From Jacaranda mimosifolia (taxonomy: Eukaryota > Streptophyta > Magnoliopsida > Lamiales > Bignoniaceae): a stretch of DNA of 64,000 nucleotides. Positions 35,144-47,203 of this stretch are shown piece after piece. Under the pieces are notes generated by a model, which did no database searches, was not told where the DNA came from, and saw only the letters and a list, made by a program, of their open reading frames with translations. Made by a program: the position numbers and the translations under genes. Every line of letters begins with the position of its first letter. Position 1 is the first letter of the stretch. The stretch is from positions 4,745,001-4,809,000 of the forward strand of contig CM032127.1 of NCBI GenBank assembly GCA_018894105.1. The letters are read 5' to 3'.

Positions 35144-35180
<37 letters not shown>
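35119..35180. repeat. Compound microsatellite (aat)n(aac)n
   Basis: About eight aat units followed by about eleven aac units, immediately downstream of the TPS2 exon 7 tail. It translates as poly-Leu on the minus strand. Confidence 0.9.
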
Positions 35181-35285
35181 CATAGTCTAAAGTTCGAAAA
35201 ATATCAACAAATAATGCAGTGATATAGGGCAACACATAGTCTAAAGTTCGAAAAAAATCAACAAATAATGCAGTGATATGGGGCT
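35181..35285 (-). pseudogene. TPS2 exon 7 tail, tandemly duplicated and cut off
   Basis: The last codons of the terpene synthase, separated from the rest of exon 7 by a 5.3-kb Copia insertion. The minus strand reads [17 protein letters not shown], matching the TPS3 C-terminus [13 protein letters not shown]; one extra T shifts the frame so the normal TAG is read through. A 54-bp segment (35181-35234) is repeated at 35235-35285. Confidence 0.88.
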
Positions 35286-36652
35286 TGTTGTTTCCAGATA
35301 TACCAACATGCAGTAAAACACCACAATAGATATCACAATTGCAGATTATCAATCAAAACGATGAATCAGATAATCATAAGAGGGCATAACATGCGTTTTT
35401 ATCAAATGAAATCCAAATTCAGCATAATAAGCATATTCAAGGTAAAACAGAATATATGCATATATATTTGTCCAGATACGAGTCCAGGAAAAGCCAAAAT
35501 TACATATATGAACCAAGGCATAAAAAGTAGTAAAGCATGTTGTCAGAATTATAAATATAGATTGAAATTGATAAAGAAAGCTTAGCTTAAGGATTCTGTA
35601 TCGTAACAGAATCAATCAGACGATCAAATCATAGAATTCTATTTACCTTGAAGAAACGAGCGCCCCGACTCACCAGTGCAACGGGTACAGCACTGCTCCT
35701 CCTAGGATGAGATGGTCCAGAACGATTAGGTGCACTCCGTCTCGTTCACCGCGAACAGTACTCAGTCTCCAGAATCAAATAGCCGAAAAAATAGGATGTA
35801 GGGAAAGCCAGAAGGAAGAAGAGAGTGAGAATATGAGGAGAGGAATAACGTAAGAAGTAAGCAAAGGGATGTTGTCTTTTGTGTGTACTCAACTCTGCCA
35901 GAGGCAAGGTATTTATAGGCAAAATTAGGATTAGGGTTAGGGTTAGGGTTAGTAGCAGTTAGAGTCCGTCAATTAATGGCCTCTAACACGTCACTCGTTC
36001 AGTAGCAATACGCCACTTCGCCTTTACACGTCACGCACATCCAGCAGCACTAAGCCACGTCATGCACATCCACCAGTACTAAGCGTAACCACCTCTGCCT
36101 AAATCCTGATTACCAGGCTAAATCTCGGCCTTATCCGATTACAAGCCTCGGTAATCTTGACTCTTATCCTCAAGTCCCGGTTCGATTAAGTATTTTGAAT
36201 TTAAAATTTTAAATTAAAAATTCAATTGAATTTCGTTCAAAAAGATAAGACTGAGACTAAGACATTTGCCCTAACGCCAGCGCTAGCAACTTGGATCCGG
36301 AGCCGGGCGGCGGCGGCGACGCGCGCGTGTGGTCCACTTATATGAACCCCTTAATGAAGACTTTAACAAGCATTCATACTTGAGTTCAATATAAACTATT
36401 CATCACTTGTTTACAAAACCAATGTGGGACAAGTGAAGGGTTGAAAACCCTTCAACTCTTCCACTTGGTTTTATAAGTCACAAGCAAGTCTCCTTTTTCT
36501 CAAGGTATCAATGTGGGACAATTCAATATAACACTTAACCATCTTTTTTCCTCCAATTCAGCACGTTAATTATCTTTGGATTCCAACCAATAATTGGCAT
36601 CCATCCAAAATTAATTAAACATGTAATTAGCTTATTTGTTCCAATTACAACA
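35286..36652 (-). repeat. 3' LTR of the TPS2 Copia element
   Basis: 1367 bp. Contains three TTAGGG words in a row (35929-35949) near a tatttatag box. Confidence 0.88.
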
Positions 36653-37239
36653 ATCCCCCAAACATCCATAGATAATGGCTATCAGATTCAACATAACTCG
36701 CTTTCAGAAATGGTACCTTTTGGTTTGAACTTCTCCGTAAGTTATCCGACTTCTGCCACTACCGAGACAAAATAGATCTAAGCCTTGAATTTGTGCCCAT
36801 GATTGTGATTGCATCCATCAGTGACAACGAGCTAAAAGCTATGTACTAATCTTTAGGGTTGACACATTAAGGCCATGTGTCCCGATCTTGTATCATGAAT
36901 GTTTATCAAGGAACAACCAAATTCCTTTAGTCCCGGCCAAAGGACTACATTCACTTAGTTGGGCGTCTCTAGGGATGCATTGCTCGCGTCTAGTCCAAAA
37001 AGGACTTGATCCCATTCAAAGTTAAACTCTTACTGTACCAGCAGTAGTCAGCACCTATCAGGCAATCAAGGGAGAGACATCAGATACAAAGTATCAATCT
37101 AAATTTTAGGTGTAACTTGATATGTTCAGCAGCTTGTTTATACCACATTGAACCTACCTTGTGGGATCTACACTTAGTCGGTTGGGTTGCCACTGTAGGT
37201 ATATCACTGATGGGTTTCCAGTCCCATCCCCAACCTGAC

Positions 37240-38838
37240 TTAATGAACTGAGGACAAATCAAGTCCTTTAGTTAAAGGGTCTGCAATGTTGTCTTTGGAT
37301 CCAACAAAGTTAATTGCAATAACCCTATCAGACACTAACTCCCTTATAGATTTTAGTCTAACTTGGATGTGTCTCGTAGTCTTTTGATTGAACTTTGAAC
37401 TACTAATCTTTGCAATTGTGGTTTGATTATCATAATGTACAGCAATTCCCGGAAGAGGTTTGGTTACCATGGGCAATTGTACCATTAGCCCATATAACCA
37501 TTCTGCCTCTGTCCTAGTTATGTCTAAAGCACACAACTCAGCCTCAAAGGTGGACCGAGTTATCAAAGTCTATTTAGAAGACTTCCAGGAGACAGCGCCC
37601 CCACCCAAGGTAAATAAATATCCTGTACACCCATTGCATCCGGAGTTTTTGGCTATCCAGCTAGCGTCACTGAACCCTTCCAGCATTGTAAGAAATCTCT
37701 TATAGTGCAAGGCTAATGAAGCAAAGCCCTTTTAGATATCGAAGTACCCTATCCAAAGCCTCCCAATGAGTTTGATTAGGACAGCTTTATATCTAGCAAG
37801 CTTAGAGACCGCAAATGAGATATCTGGCCTCGAGCCGTTTGTAAGATACTACAAGCTAACAATTATTTGAGAATACCTCAACTAAGACACTAGTACACCA
37901 ATTTCATTCTTAAAGAGAGCCACTTAAGGATCATATGGTGTTTTTACGATTCTACTTTGTTTATAGCCAAATTTCTCAATAATCTTCTCAACATAATGAG
38001 ACTGAGAGACTGCTATACCCTCAGTTGAACAAGTCAACTTAAGTCCAAGAATCATTTCTGCAACACCCATATCTTTCATTTCAAACTTGTTCTTTAAGAA
38101 ACATTTGGTCTTACTGATAATCTCAGTATTGGAGCCAAATAGCAGAATGTCATCTACATACAGGTATAACATAATACAGTTATCACCTTTAACTTTGCAG
38201 TAGACGCACTTGTCATTATCGTTAACTTTGAAGCCAAATGACAATATGGTTTTGTCAAACTTTTCATGCCATTGTTTAGGTGCTTGTTTCAAACCATAAA
38301 GTGATTTAACAAGCTTGCAAACTTTTCTCTCATTTCCAGAAGCTACAAATCCCTCTGGCCGATCCATATAAATTTCTTCCTCAAGATCACCATACAGAAA
38401 GGCTGTTTTCACATACATATGGTGAATGGGGAAATCATATAAGGAAGCCAGTGCTATAAGCACTCGGATGGTAGTCAAACGAGCTACTAGGGAATAGGTG
38501 TCGAAAAAATCTATTCTCTTTTTTTGCCTAAACCCTTTAGCAACCAGCCTGGCTTTAAATTTATCAATAGTCCCGTCAGACTTGAGTTTATTTTTGAAGA
38601 TCCATTTGCTTTTTATAGTAGTACACCTCGGAGGGAGATCGACTAATTCCCATGTCCCATTCGAGACAATAGAATCCATCTCACTCTTAATGGCTTCCTT
38701 CCAATGCTTAGCTTCAGGAGAAGCCAAAGCATCCTTGAAGGTAACAGGATCACCCTCGACATTGTAAGTAACAAAGTCACTCCCAAAGTGATTTAGCCAT
38801 ATAGAAATCAGAACAATATACATCAAAGAGTGTATCAA
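37240..38838 (-). pseudogene. Copia pol remnant: reverse transcriptase and RNase H
   Basis: Minus strand. The block 38838-37924 is a long open stretch of Copia reverse transcriptase: KWIFKNKLKSDGTIDKFKAR, then VKTAFLYGDLEEEIYMDRPE, YGLKQAP and an intact YVDD. A TAA at about 37926 ends it, and further stops interrupt the continuation, in the same frame, into RNase H (SDASWIAKNSGCNGCTGY, then 37566-37240 with FEAELCALDITRTEAEW and ADPLTKGL). The catalytic YVDD is kept but gag, protease and integrase are missing, so the element cannot act on its own. Confidence 0.9.
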
Positions 38839-39238
38839 ACAAAGCTGACAGAATCACTCATCAAACAATCTGATCCTTTGTTTTCCAATCTGCTATTTCT
38901 TTAGTCTTGGGATCAGTTTCAGTTGGTTCTGGCATGGTCAACTGAATCAATGAAAGAAGACCTTTCATCATCAGCTAGATTTTTATGCATTGTTGTCAAC
39001 GTTTAAAATACTAGCCCGCGAATTTTTTCGACAGTCCAGAAAGGTCAACTTTTGCTGACACAATATCACCAATAGCATGCGAATTAGAACCCATCACAGA
39101 TTTCTCAAAATAATCCTAAGATAGAATATTTAGGCAAAACAAAAAGTTGCAGAATTTCAGGCAAGATCCTAGATAGGATATCTAATCAGAATTTCAGCAA
39201 ATGAAAAAACACATGAAATATGATCGTTCCTTCAAGAT
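38839..39238. other. Residual internal sequence of the defective Copia
   Basis: About 400 bp between pol and the 5' LTR; no domain recognised and no clear tRNA-Met primer site beside the LTR. Confidence 0.45.
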
Positions 39239-40588
39239 TGTTGTTTCCAGATATACTAACATGCAGTAGAGCACCACTATAGATATCACAATTGCATATT
39301 ATCAATCAAAACGATGAATCAAATAATCATAAGAGGGCATAACATGTGTTTTTATCAAATGAAATCCAAATTCAGCATAATAAGCATATTCAAGGCAAAA
39401 CAGAATACATGCATATATATTTATCCAGATACGAGTCCAGGAAAAGCCAAAATTACATATATGAACCAAGGCATAAAAAGCAGTAAAGCATGCTGTCAGA
39501 ATTATAAATATAGATGGAAATTGATAAAGAAAGCTTAGCTTAAGGATTATGTATCGTAACAGAATCAATCAGATGATCAAATCCCATAATTCTATTTGCC
39601 TTGAAGAAACGAGAGCCCGAACTCACCAGTGCAACAGGTACAGCGTTGCTCCTCCCAGGATGAGATAGTCCAGAATGATCACGTGCACTCTGTCTCGTTC
39701 ACCTCGAACAATACTCAGTTGCCAGAATCAAATAGCCAAAAAAATAGGATGTAGGGAAAGCCAGAGAGAAGAAGAGAATGAGAATATGAGAAGAGGAATA
39801 ACGTAAAAAGTAAGCAGAGGAATGTTGTTTTTCGTGTGTACTCAACTCTGCCAGAAGCAGAGTATTTATAGGCAAAATTAGGGTTAGGGTTAGACTTAGC
39901 AGCAGTTAGAGTCCGCCAATTAATGGCCTCTAACACGTCACCCATCCGTCACTCGTCCAGTAGCAATATGCCACGTTGCTTTAACACGTCACGCACGTCC
40001 AGCAGCACTAAGCCATGTCACGCACATCCAACAGCACTAAGCATAACCACATCTGCCTAAATCTCGATTACCAGGCTAAATCCTCAAGCCTCAGTAATCT
40101 TGACTCTTATCCTCAAGTCCCGGTTCGGTTAAGTATTTTGAATTTAAAAATTTTAATTCAAAATTCAATTTAATTTTGTCCAAAACGATATGACTGAGAC
40201 TGAGACATTCGCCCCAACGCCCGCGAGCCCGAGCTAGGCCAGGCAACGGCGGCGGCGCGTGCGTGTGGTCCACTTATATGGACCCCTTAATGAACACTTT
40301 AACAAGCATTCATACTTGAGTTCAATATAAATTATTCACCACTTGTTTACAAAACCAATGTGGGATAAGTGAAGAGTTGAAAACCCTTCAACTCTTCAAC
40401 TTGGTTTTATAAGTCACAAGCAAGTCTACTCTTTCTCAAAGTATCAATGTGGGACAATTCAATATAACACTTAACCATCTTTCTTCCTCCAATTCAACAC
40501 ATTAATTATCTTTGGATTCCAACCAATAATTGGCATCCATCCAAAATTAATTAAACATTTAATTAGCTTATTTGTTCCAATTACAACA
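39239..40588 (-). repeat. 5' LTR of the TPS2 Copia element
   Basis: 1350 bp, collinear with 35286-36652. Has two TTAGGG words where the other LTR has three. Confidence 0.88.
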
Positions 40589-43320
40589 GGGCTTCAATAC
40601 TTTCTCCAGATGTGTGTATCCATCTTCATTGTGCATATAAATAACACCGGTTAAACGTGCAAGATTGAGAATTCTCATGAGAATATCCATGGAAACAATG
40701 CTAGTATCCTTCAACCCTTCACTCATATCTTTCCATGCATTCTCAGCAATTTCATTGGTAGTATTCTATTGCTACTTGTGTTGATACACCATGCTCTTTC
40801 ATGTAGCATTCAATCCCTGTTGAAACTTGGCCTCTACACTTCTCAACCTTTAAACATAACAAATTTAAAGAAGAAAAAAAGTTAAGCATGAAGAATGCAA
40901 AATTGAGTTAGATAGATAATTAACGGAAATATTAAAATTTGAAAAAAAATAAAAATATATATATAATATTTGATGTTCATGATGCCAGTCTTGAAAAAGT
41001 TCATTGTGCATGTCCCCATCACTTAAATATAATTTATTTACATTTTAGGGTCCAACGATTTTGAGAGGATCGGATGCGATCCAATTCAAACATGAAAGCA
41101 ACCCATTATTTGAACCATTCATTAAATACATGTGGCATTATCTTGATATGACACTTAGAACTAATACGATCATTGGCTGGGTCACTTTATTGCCCCCATT
41201 ATAAATAATTTGTTCCATTTATTATTGAAAGCATGCATGCATTTTGGTTTATTCTACTTATATGTGATGCATCGACTTAAACTAATTTAAGTACAAGAGG
41301 AATATTATTATTGGAATTTTCGGAAATGACCTCTGATGATTTTCTGTTGAGATTTCAAATTCAACTCAAATAGAGAGATGTAGTTCCCCAACCATTGGAC
41401 ATAGAAATAAATTAATTTAGATAAATTAATAGGATGATCGTAGACCAAATACAATTGGATAAAATGGTGACCTAAACAAAGGGAGAGATTTAAATAAGTA
41501 GCAAACATTTTAAGTTGAATTGATCAAATTCCTACCTCATAGGTGGCAATGTCATCAATAACACAACATATAGTCGTGTTGGCTTCGAGAATTTTAGGTT
41601 TTCTCAATAACCAATTGAATGCTTCATTTGTTGCAGAATCCATCCGAATGAAGGATGTTGCCGTCTGCAAGTAGTAAGTACGGGTAATCTTGGCATTGCT
41701 GAAGCACTCACCAAATGCTGGCAAATATCCCCCAATGAACCTTTTAGCCTCAATGTAGTAACTCATCACAATTTCTTTCATCTGATTAAAACATAAGAAA
41801 ATTCAAATAAATTATGAGAAATGAAAAAGACAAGATTAAGAAAAGAAATAAAATTTACATCATTTTAGCTATATATAAATATATATATGTATATATATAC
41901 TGCATGATGAACAGCATATGATCTTCCTTTTGGTGCTAACTCTTCATCATAAGCTTCGTAGAGATTAAGGAGAGCTCTGTAGCAAGTTTTCATGTAGTCT
42001 GGAAGTCGCTCAATTTCGCGTATATCCCATCTGAAATAGACAAACAATGCTTTGTTTAATGATCTTTCATAGGTAAATTAAATGATTTATTGGATTGCAG
42101 TAGAGTTTAAGTGTTATAAGTACTGTTGTATAGCCTCGGTGAAAACTGCCAGTTCTTCTATTGTACCATATGCATCATATGTATCGTCTATTATTGATAT
42201 TAGAGCTATAGTTTTAGTAAGCATGACTCGAGCAGTAGAGTATTGAGACTCAAAATAAACCCCTAATGTCCAAAAGTATCACTCGACAATTCTATTTCTG
42301 GCATAACAAAGCTTGGAAACAAGGTCCAACTCTTTCCACCACCTACAACAAAGACAACTTTTTGAAGCAATATTCAAAAAACCAACTTACCAAACTAACA
42401 AATAATATTAAGATCATGCATTACCCTGAGACTTCACAGAGTGTGCAGCATTTGCAGCAAAGTGAAGTCCAATTTCACGAATCTCAACGACTATTTGTTC
42501 TTCGATTCACCTTCTTCGTACAATGAGATGAACTAGCGGGCTTCTACTCTTGGAATGCCTCGGTGGAGGGATTGCTCTAGAGCATGCAGAACTTGTTTCT
42601 TGAGAGGCGATTCGTTTAAACTTGGAGCAACAAATTCAAGATGGGCAACTGAGAAAGAAAAGGCCTTCTCCAAAATCCCTTAATGTCACTGAGAAGGGTT
42701 TTCTTGACCTCACCATCATTCTCTGTGAATCTGTCGAAAATGCCTGCATCAAGAACATTAAACACAATAGATTTAAACAAACCCCCCTTGTCAGAACATT
42801 AACAAAAACATCGTATTATATATATATATATATATCTATATATACTTACAAGAAGGAACATCAAATCCATGCTCCCTTAGCAATATGAACTGCAATGAAA
42901 TGATAAACAAATCATCCTTCTCTTCGTTTTCGAGTTTGTAATAGCCATTGAAAGCCAATGCGAGTTGATCTTGAATTTCTCTTTCAAAGTGATACGATAA
43001 ACCAAGGCGTTCAATTGTGTCAATCAAAATCAATTTCTCGGACAATTTGCTTCCTGCGAAAACTAGCAGACTTCTTGCTTCTTCCTTGAGCATCTCAATC
43101 TCTTCTGCGTACATTTCTGATAACTGCATGGCACAAGAACCTTTCTTAATGATTATTTTTCTAACAGAAGGTGATTAGCTAGTTAATATTATACCTGGAT
43201 ATCCATGTAAAATGAACTAAAAAGATCACCCCACAAACTAGGGGAGAAATTAGCTACAGGGCGAAGAATTTCATGCTGACAGTTGGTGATGTTGCTGTTT
43301 ACTTCAACTGTAGATGCCAT
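40589..43320 (-). pseudogene. TPS2: TPS-a sesquiterpene synthase pseudogene
   Basis: Same gene as TPS1 and TPS3. Exons (minus): 43320-43195, 43123-42850, 42743-42425, 42342-42124, 42030-41901, 41781-41536, 40847-40589 (continues at 35285). Exon 1 has the RP(x8)W motif. Lesions: 8-bp deletion after 42442 and 49-bp deletion near 42677 (exon 3 is 319 nt against 376); Trp to TAG at 42533-42535; Cys to TGA at 42279-42281, next to an RDR-to-RNR change; loss of nine bases at the end of exon 5 (130 nt against 139); +1 in exon 7 near 40757; Copia insertion at 40588. Exons 1, 2 and 6 stay open, exon 6 ending in IDDIATYE. With this many hits it has long been free of selection. Confidence 0.93.
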
Positions 43321-43399
43321 CGCAAGAAGATTTTCGGGAAAATTAATATGTTATTTCTTTGTCTTAACTAATGCTGTGATTAACTGCAAGGCTAAAGCC

Positions 43400-43407
43400 T
43401 ATTTATA
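43400..43407 (-). promoter_or_regulatory. TPS2 TATA box
   Basis: TATAAATA, 80 bp upstream of the TPS2 start codon; the promoter is kept although the gene is dead. Confidence 0.65.
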
Positions 43408-43715
43408 GGGATATGGATCCTACCAATTACATTTCTGTTTTTCTAAGTAGAATTCAAAGTTCAATCCGATATATGTTGGTCTCGATGGCAATTCTTGGAG
43501 CTTTCGGTTTTTGACCGGTGCTGGTTAATTGCATTGCTTAACAGCTAATTAGTTGATTCGGTCTATCTCAGAATGATAGAGAATTTTTTTCTTTCTTGGT
43601 GAGGAACTTATTAGCAAAATCTTTTATATTTTTTCGTCTAAGTTTGTATTTTTGTGTTTTATTGGATGAAATGGGCTATTTTGAGTGATTTCCAAGGAAT
43701 TCCTCTAAAAATAAA

Positions 43716-44075
43716 GGCTTTATTTGGTTATGTTTCCCCAAAACAACATTATTTTAGAGAAATATAACTAAATATATCCTCATTTTCTCTCCCAAATGCA
43801 CATTCTTCAATATATACATACATATATTAGATATATCTATATATTATATATTTTATTATTATTCTAATATTAAAATAATAACTCAATTTCATTTTCACCC
43901 CAAAAACCCCCCAAAAAAATGCATTGATTTGATTGATACAATAAAAAAAATGTCTCCTCTAAAACATAAACAAGCATACTAAAAAATAATTTTCACATTC
44001 TCCAATAATTCATTCTCCCAAAACACATAATAAACACATAATAAAATCAAATAAAAAACATAGCCAAACACAACC
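43716..44075 (+). mobile_element. MITE upstream of TPS2
   Basis: 360 bp absent from the matching site in unit 1 (near 16056). Ends GGCTTTATTTGGTTATGTTT / AAACATAGCCAAACACAACC form 20-bp inverted repeats with four mismatches. The flanks are compatible with a 3-bp duplication in an A-rich site. Same family as the ancestral MITE at 7263, opposite orientation. Confidence 0.75.
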
Positions 44076-44149
44076 AAAATTATTTTTTAACTTGTATAAT
44101 ATAATTGAGGGATTCCACCAAATGGGATCAAAAAAAAAAAATTCTTATT

Positions 44150-44240
44150 TGAAACACATGCACACATCAAGAGCCCGTTAGAGTTCAAACTTCTGAGCTT
44201 TCACATTATATGAGAAAATTACAATATTAGACCACAGGTC
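44150..44240 (-). mobile_element. SINE-like fragment (weak)
   Basis: The minus strand has AGAAGTTTGAACTC followed by taacgggctc, similar in layout to the piece at 12390-12490. The B-box is degenerate. Low confidence. Confidence 0.25.
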
Positions 44241-44521
44241 ACTCAGAAAATAGAGCCAAATTTATATTTTTCAACTTGAATATTTATGTTTTCCATTTTT
44301 GTTTTTGTATTTTTTTTATCCTTGAGACATATCTTTGGCAACCCATTCTATATATAAATTGAACTTTATTATTCGTCCGGTCGCGGTCTGATTGTTGGTA
44401 TATTCTTCTGGGCATGTGCACGACCTACAAAGTCGGACCATCTTGCTGCTATAAAGCCGGATTACTATCTTTCTTTGCATACTAGGACTAATATAAAATA
44501 ATACTATACACGTGGGACTTT

Positions 44522-44881
44522 CGCTAAATTTATTTAAAATATCTTACAAAAAGTTTTTGAAGCTAATAAGATGCTAAATTTTTTTAAAAAAAATAAATTG
44601 TTAAAGTATTTAGATAAAATAAGATTTTGGAACTTATAAGATATTAGTAATAGTAATTTTGTAATTAATATAATTAAAATTAAGGGAGCTTGTTAAGATT
44701 TTCAAAATAAGTTAGATACTCCTTAATTTTTAAAAAAGAGCTTATAAACTCCTAACATCTTATTTTAAGAGTTTATAAGATTTTTTCTAAAAGAATTTAC
44801 TAAATATTTTTGGATACTTATAAGCTCTCAAACATCTTATAAGATATTTTGATGAGCTTATAAGCTCACCCAAACACCTTC
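44522..44881. mobile_element. Diverged copy of the TPS1-intron MITE family
   Basis: Right end TAAGCTCACCCAAACACCTTC and many internal matches (aagatgcta.., cttataagat) to 14284-14651. The left end is decayed. Flanks ttt/tta fit an aged TTA duplication; copy b at 20915 shows the unfilled form gacttagac. Confidence 0.75.
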
Positions 44882-44940
44882 TTAGACAAGAAATATAACA
44901 GCCTGTTTGGATATATATTCAAGTGTCATTTTTTGGACAT

Positions 44941-45240
44941 GACTGAGCGCACGGCAATTACAGCAACACGAAGAAAGAATCTGGAAGTGGTTGCCACTCC
45001 GTATGATGGAATCTCCATATAGACAAGGGATATTGACGTAGATCATACGTTCTGCTTGCATAAAGAGTATTACTACATTTCCTTTTTTTTTTTTTCCTGA
45101 TCTGACCGTCTTGTGTATTTTCATCTTGTTTGTCGTGAGGTCATAGATTTTCATATGGCTCAGATTATCTCCCCTTCCTTTTTTTTTTTTTTTAATAAAT
45201 AAAGAAATAATAATTTGCAGATATTTTGTGCTCCTGTAGG
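44941..45240. other. Unassigned spacer
   Basis: No gene recognised; two T homopolymer runs near 45082 and 45178. Confidence 0.4.
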
Positions 45241-45866
45241 TAACTGAAGAAAACAGGATTTAGATTGTGAAAGAAGATACTAAGCCAACTTTGACTAGAG
45301 ATCAACGCTAGGAAAGAAATGAAGAAAGGAATGTCCTATAAGATATTGCTGTCTTAATGCATATTCATAATCAGCCCCAGCCCCCTACCTTCACCAATTT
45401 TAACAATCTCTTTTATCTCCCCATGTCCTGCAAGTCGGGGAGTAGCAAGGATTCAGGGTTCTATTATTTGACAGCCCACTCTGGTTGAAAATTCTTCATA
45501 ACCTCAGCCTCTTTGTTCGGCCAAAAGTGGAAAACTAGGTTTTTTTACGTTCGATCTCCAGGGAGATTGGGCTTTAATATCCCTAGGGGTTAGATGAGGG
45601 GGCATGTCGAAATGCCAAGGAGCCAAACTCCGACCTGGCCAAATACTTTTGTGAGGGATCTGGTCTAGTTTTGTCATATAGAGATATCTGGCTTTATCGA
45701 GGAGAGAAATCTCGTGCTGGCAGGCTTGTCGCCTGCCCAGCTCGATTTGCCCGCAAATGCTCAGTTAGGTAGACACTTATATGAACTTTGTTTACTGCTA
45801 TGCATACATCATTACAGTTGAATCTCATGTGTTTTTCCCTTTATCCTCTCACAGATCTAGAAGACA

Positions 45867-47203
45867 TCATGAATCGGGCACGCCTTCAAGCTATTGCTCG
45901 CACCGATAGGAACAAAGAGAACCGCGAGTAGTGCGCGGACGCCGGGGCTTAACAAGAGGCTCGATGAGAGCCAGCCGCTTCACCGCTGGTCGTTGCCGCT
46001 ACACTGTCTCCCAGCTGTAGCCTGGCTGGTCAAGGTAAGAGGCATGTCGCCGTACAGGGTAGGCCTGCGCCGAAGAGGACCAATCAGGGCAAGGGTAAAG
46101 CCCGGGCTATAACAGGGTACGACTTGTTCGGGCATTGCGATGATAGGGTGATGTTTGACTTGATGGACCTGCCGTCTCCTTACTTTGGGACCGAGTTAGG
46201 GGTCCACAACTCGATGTTAGTGATGTCAGCGGGGGAGAGTGGGTCCTTATGAAAGTTTTGATGGCTAGTCTGTTCGCTTTAGATCAGTGCGAGATGATGG
46301 AGAAAAGCCAAGGCGCCTCGGTGAAAGCCTTCGCGTACCACGCCAACATAGTAAGCTTTTGGTCGAGCCGTGCTTGACATTTTGTTGTATTAATTATTTT
46401 CATTGTGCTAATGTGAATGTTTCCTTTGCAGGTCGGGCAGCTGGGATACCACATGTTCCGGAGGTTGGAACTTGCCCTCGACCAAGCGGACCAACTGTGG
46501 GCGGAGTACAAGGAGATGGAAACGACTAAGGCGGCACTCGAATCCGCCCAAACTGAGGTCGAGCGATTGACTAAACAGCTTGAGGAGGTTAATTCGCAAC
46601 TCGCAACGAAAGACACCGAGTTGGTGACTGTGGTAACCGCGAGGAGCGCGGTTGACGAGCTTCTAAAGAAGACGCAGGTAGAGGCACAGTCTTACTACGA
46701 TAATGGTTGAGCACGGGATATGAGGCCACTTTGCAATTTGCTCGTCGGGAGCTTATACAGGTGCTGCCAAATGTTCAACGGGAGGCGATGCAGCAGTTCA
46801 TACCAAACTCAGCCTCGACTATGCTAAAGATGCGTTCGACAAGGCCGTTCATCAGCTTGAGTACTTAGGGTATAATATCAGCACCGAGGATAAAGAGCAC
46901 TTGAATTACACTCTCAACGATCAACTCCACATGTACCCTAAGGAGGGCACTCCTACAAACGAGGCTGCTATTAGACCTGTATCTGCTGCTTCTGCACCTA
47001 TTCCTCCTCCTGCCATCCTCGAGCACCAGGCTCACATCGAGGCGGTGACCACGGAGTTCGACTTTGCTAATGACTTCGCATTTGACATGAGAGATGGCAA
47101 GGAGAACACGGCGTACTACTTTCTACCTTGTGAGCATCCTTTTCTGGTGGATGAAGCGGGCCCATCTCGACTTCCTAGACAAGACGAAGAGGGGGGCCCT
47201 TGA
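45867..47203 (+). pseudogene. Antisense ORF of the Tat element (coiled-coil protein)
   Basis: Plus-strand coding remains, opposite to the element's gag-pol. One intron is plausible: donor gtaagc at 46350, acceptor tttgcag ending 46431, joining DQCEMMEKSQGASVKAFAYH to VGQLGYHMFRRLELALDQAD. Residues encoded at 46432-46708 form a heptad-rich coiled coil (ALESAQTEVERLTKQLEEVN). A stop at 46708-46710 and frame shifts break the rest; the last piece (46901-47203) is acidic and ends PSRLPRQDEEGGP. Such ORFs are annotated in Pfam as 'putative gypsy type transposon' (PF04195 group); function unknown. The first part (45867-46110) is out of frame and uncertain. Confidence 0.6.

Larger units (their letters stand above)
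35286..40588 (-). mobile_element. Defective Copia retrotransposon inserted in TPS2 exon 7
   Basis: 5303 bp flanked by GGGCT (35281-35285 and 40589-40593). LTRs 35286-36652 and 39239-40588 have inverted ends TGTTGT..ACAACA. The pol fragment reads on the minus strand, so the right LTR is 5'. Only 2.6 kb lies between the LTRs: reverse transcriptase and RNase H remain; gag, protease and integrase are gone. The first 130 bases of the two LTRs differ at about seven sites, so it is older than the intact element at 21994. Confidence 0.93.
29545..44940. repeat. Tandem segmental duplication, unit 2
   Basis: Second copy of the TPS block. Shared sequence with unit 3 starts near 29545 (gctgcatcatgatac.. 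and then taaacaagaaatggaataat) and with unit 1 near 29640. It is interrupted by the Copia element (35286-40588) and by MITEs at 43716 and 44522. Homology to unit 1 upstream of the TPS continues past the promoter to the ctgctataaag block (44450; 18460 in unit 1). Confidence 0.85.

Noticed and set aside
34987..35352. 121-residue open frame with poly-Leu
   Set aside because: Made of duplicated TPS2 codons read through a frameshift plus a microsatellite.
46287..46616. Minus-strand open frames across the coiled-coil region
   Set aside because: Shadows of the plus-strand antisense ORF; GC-rich codons make several frames open.
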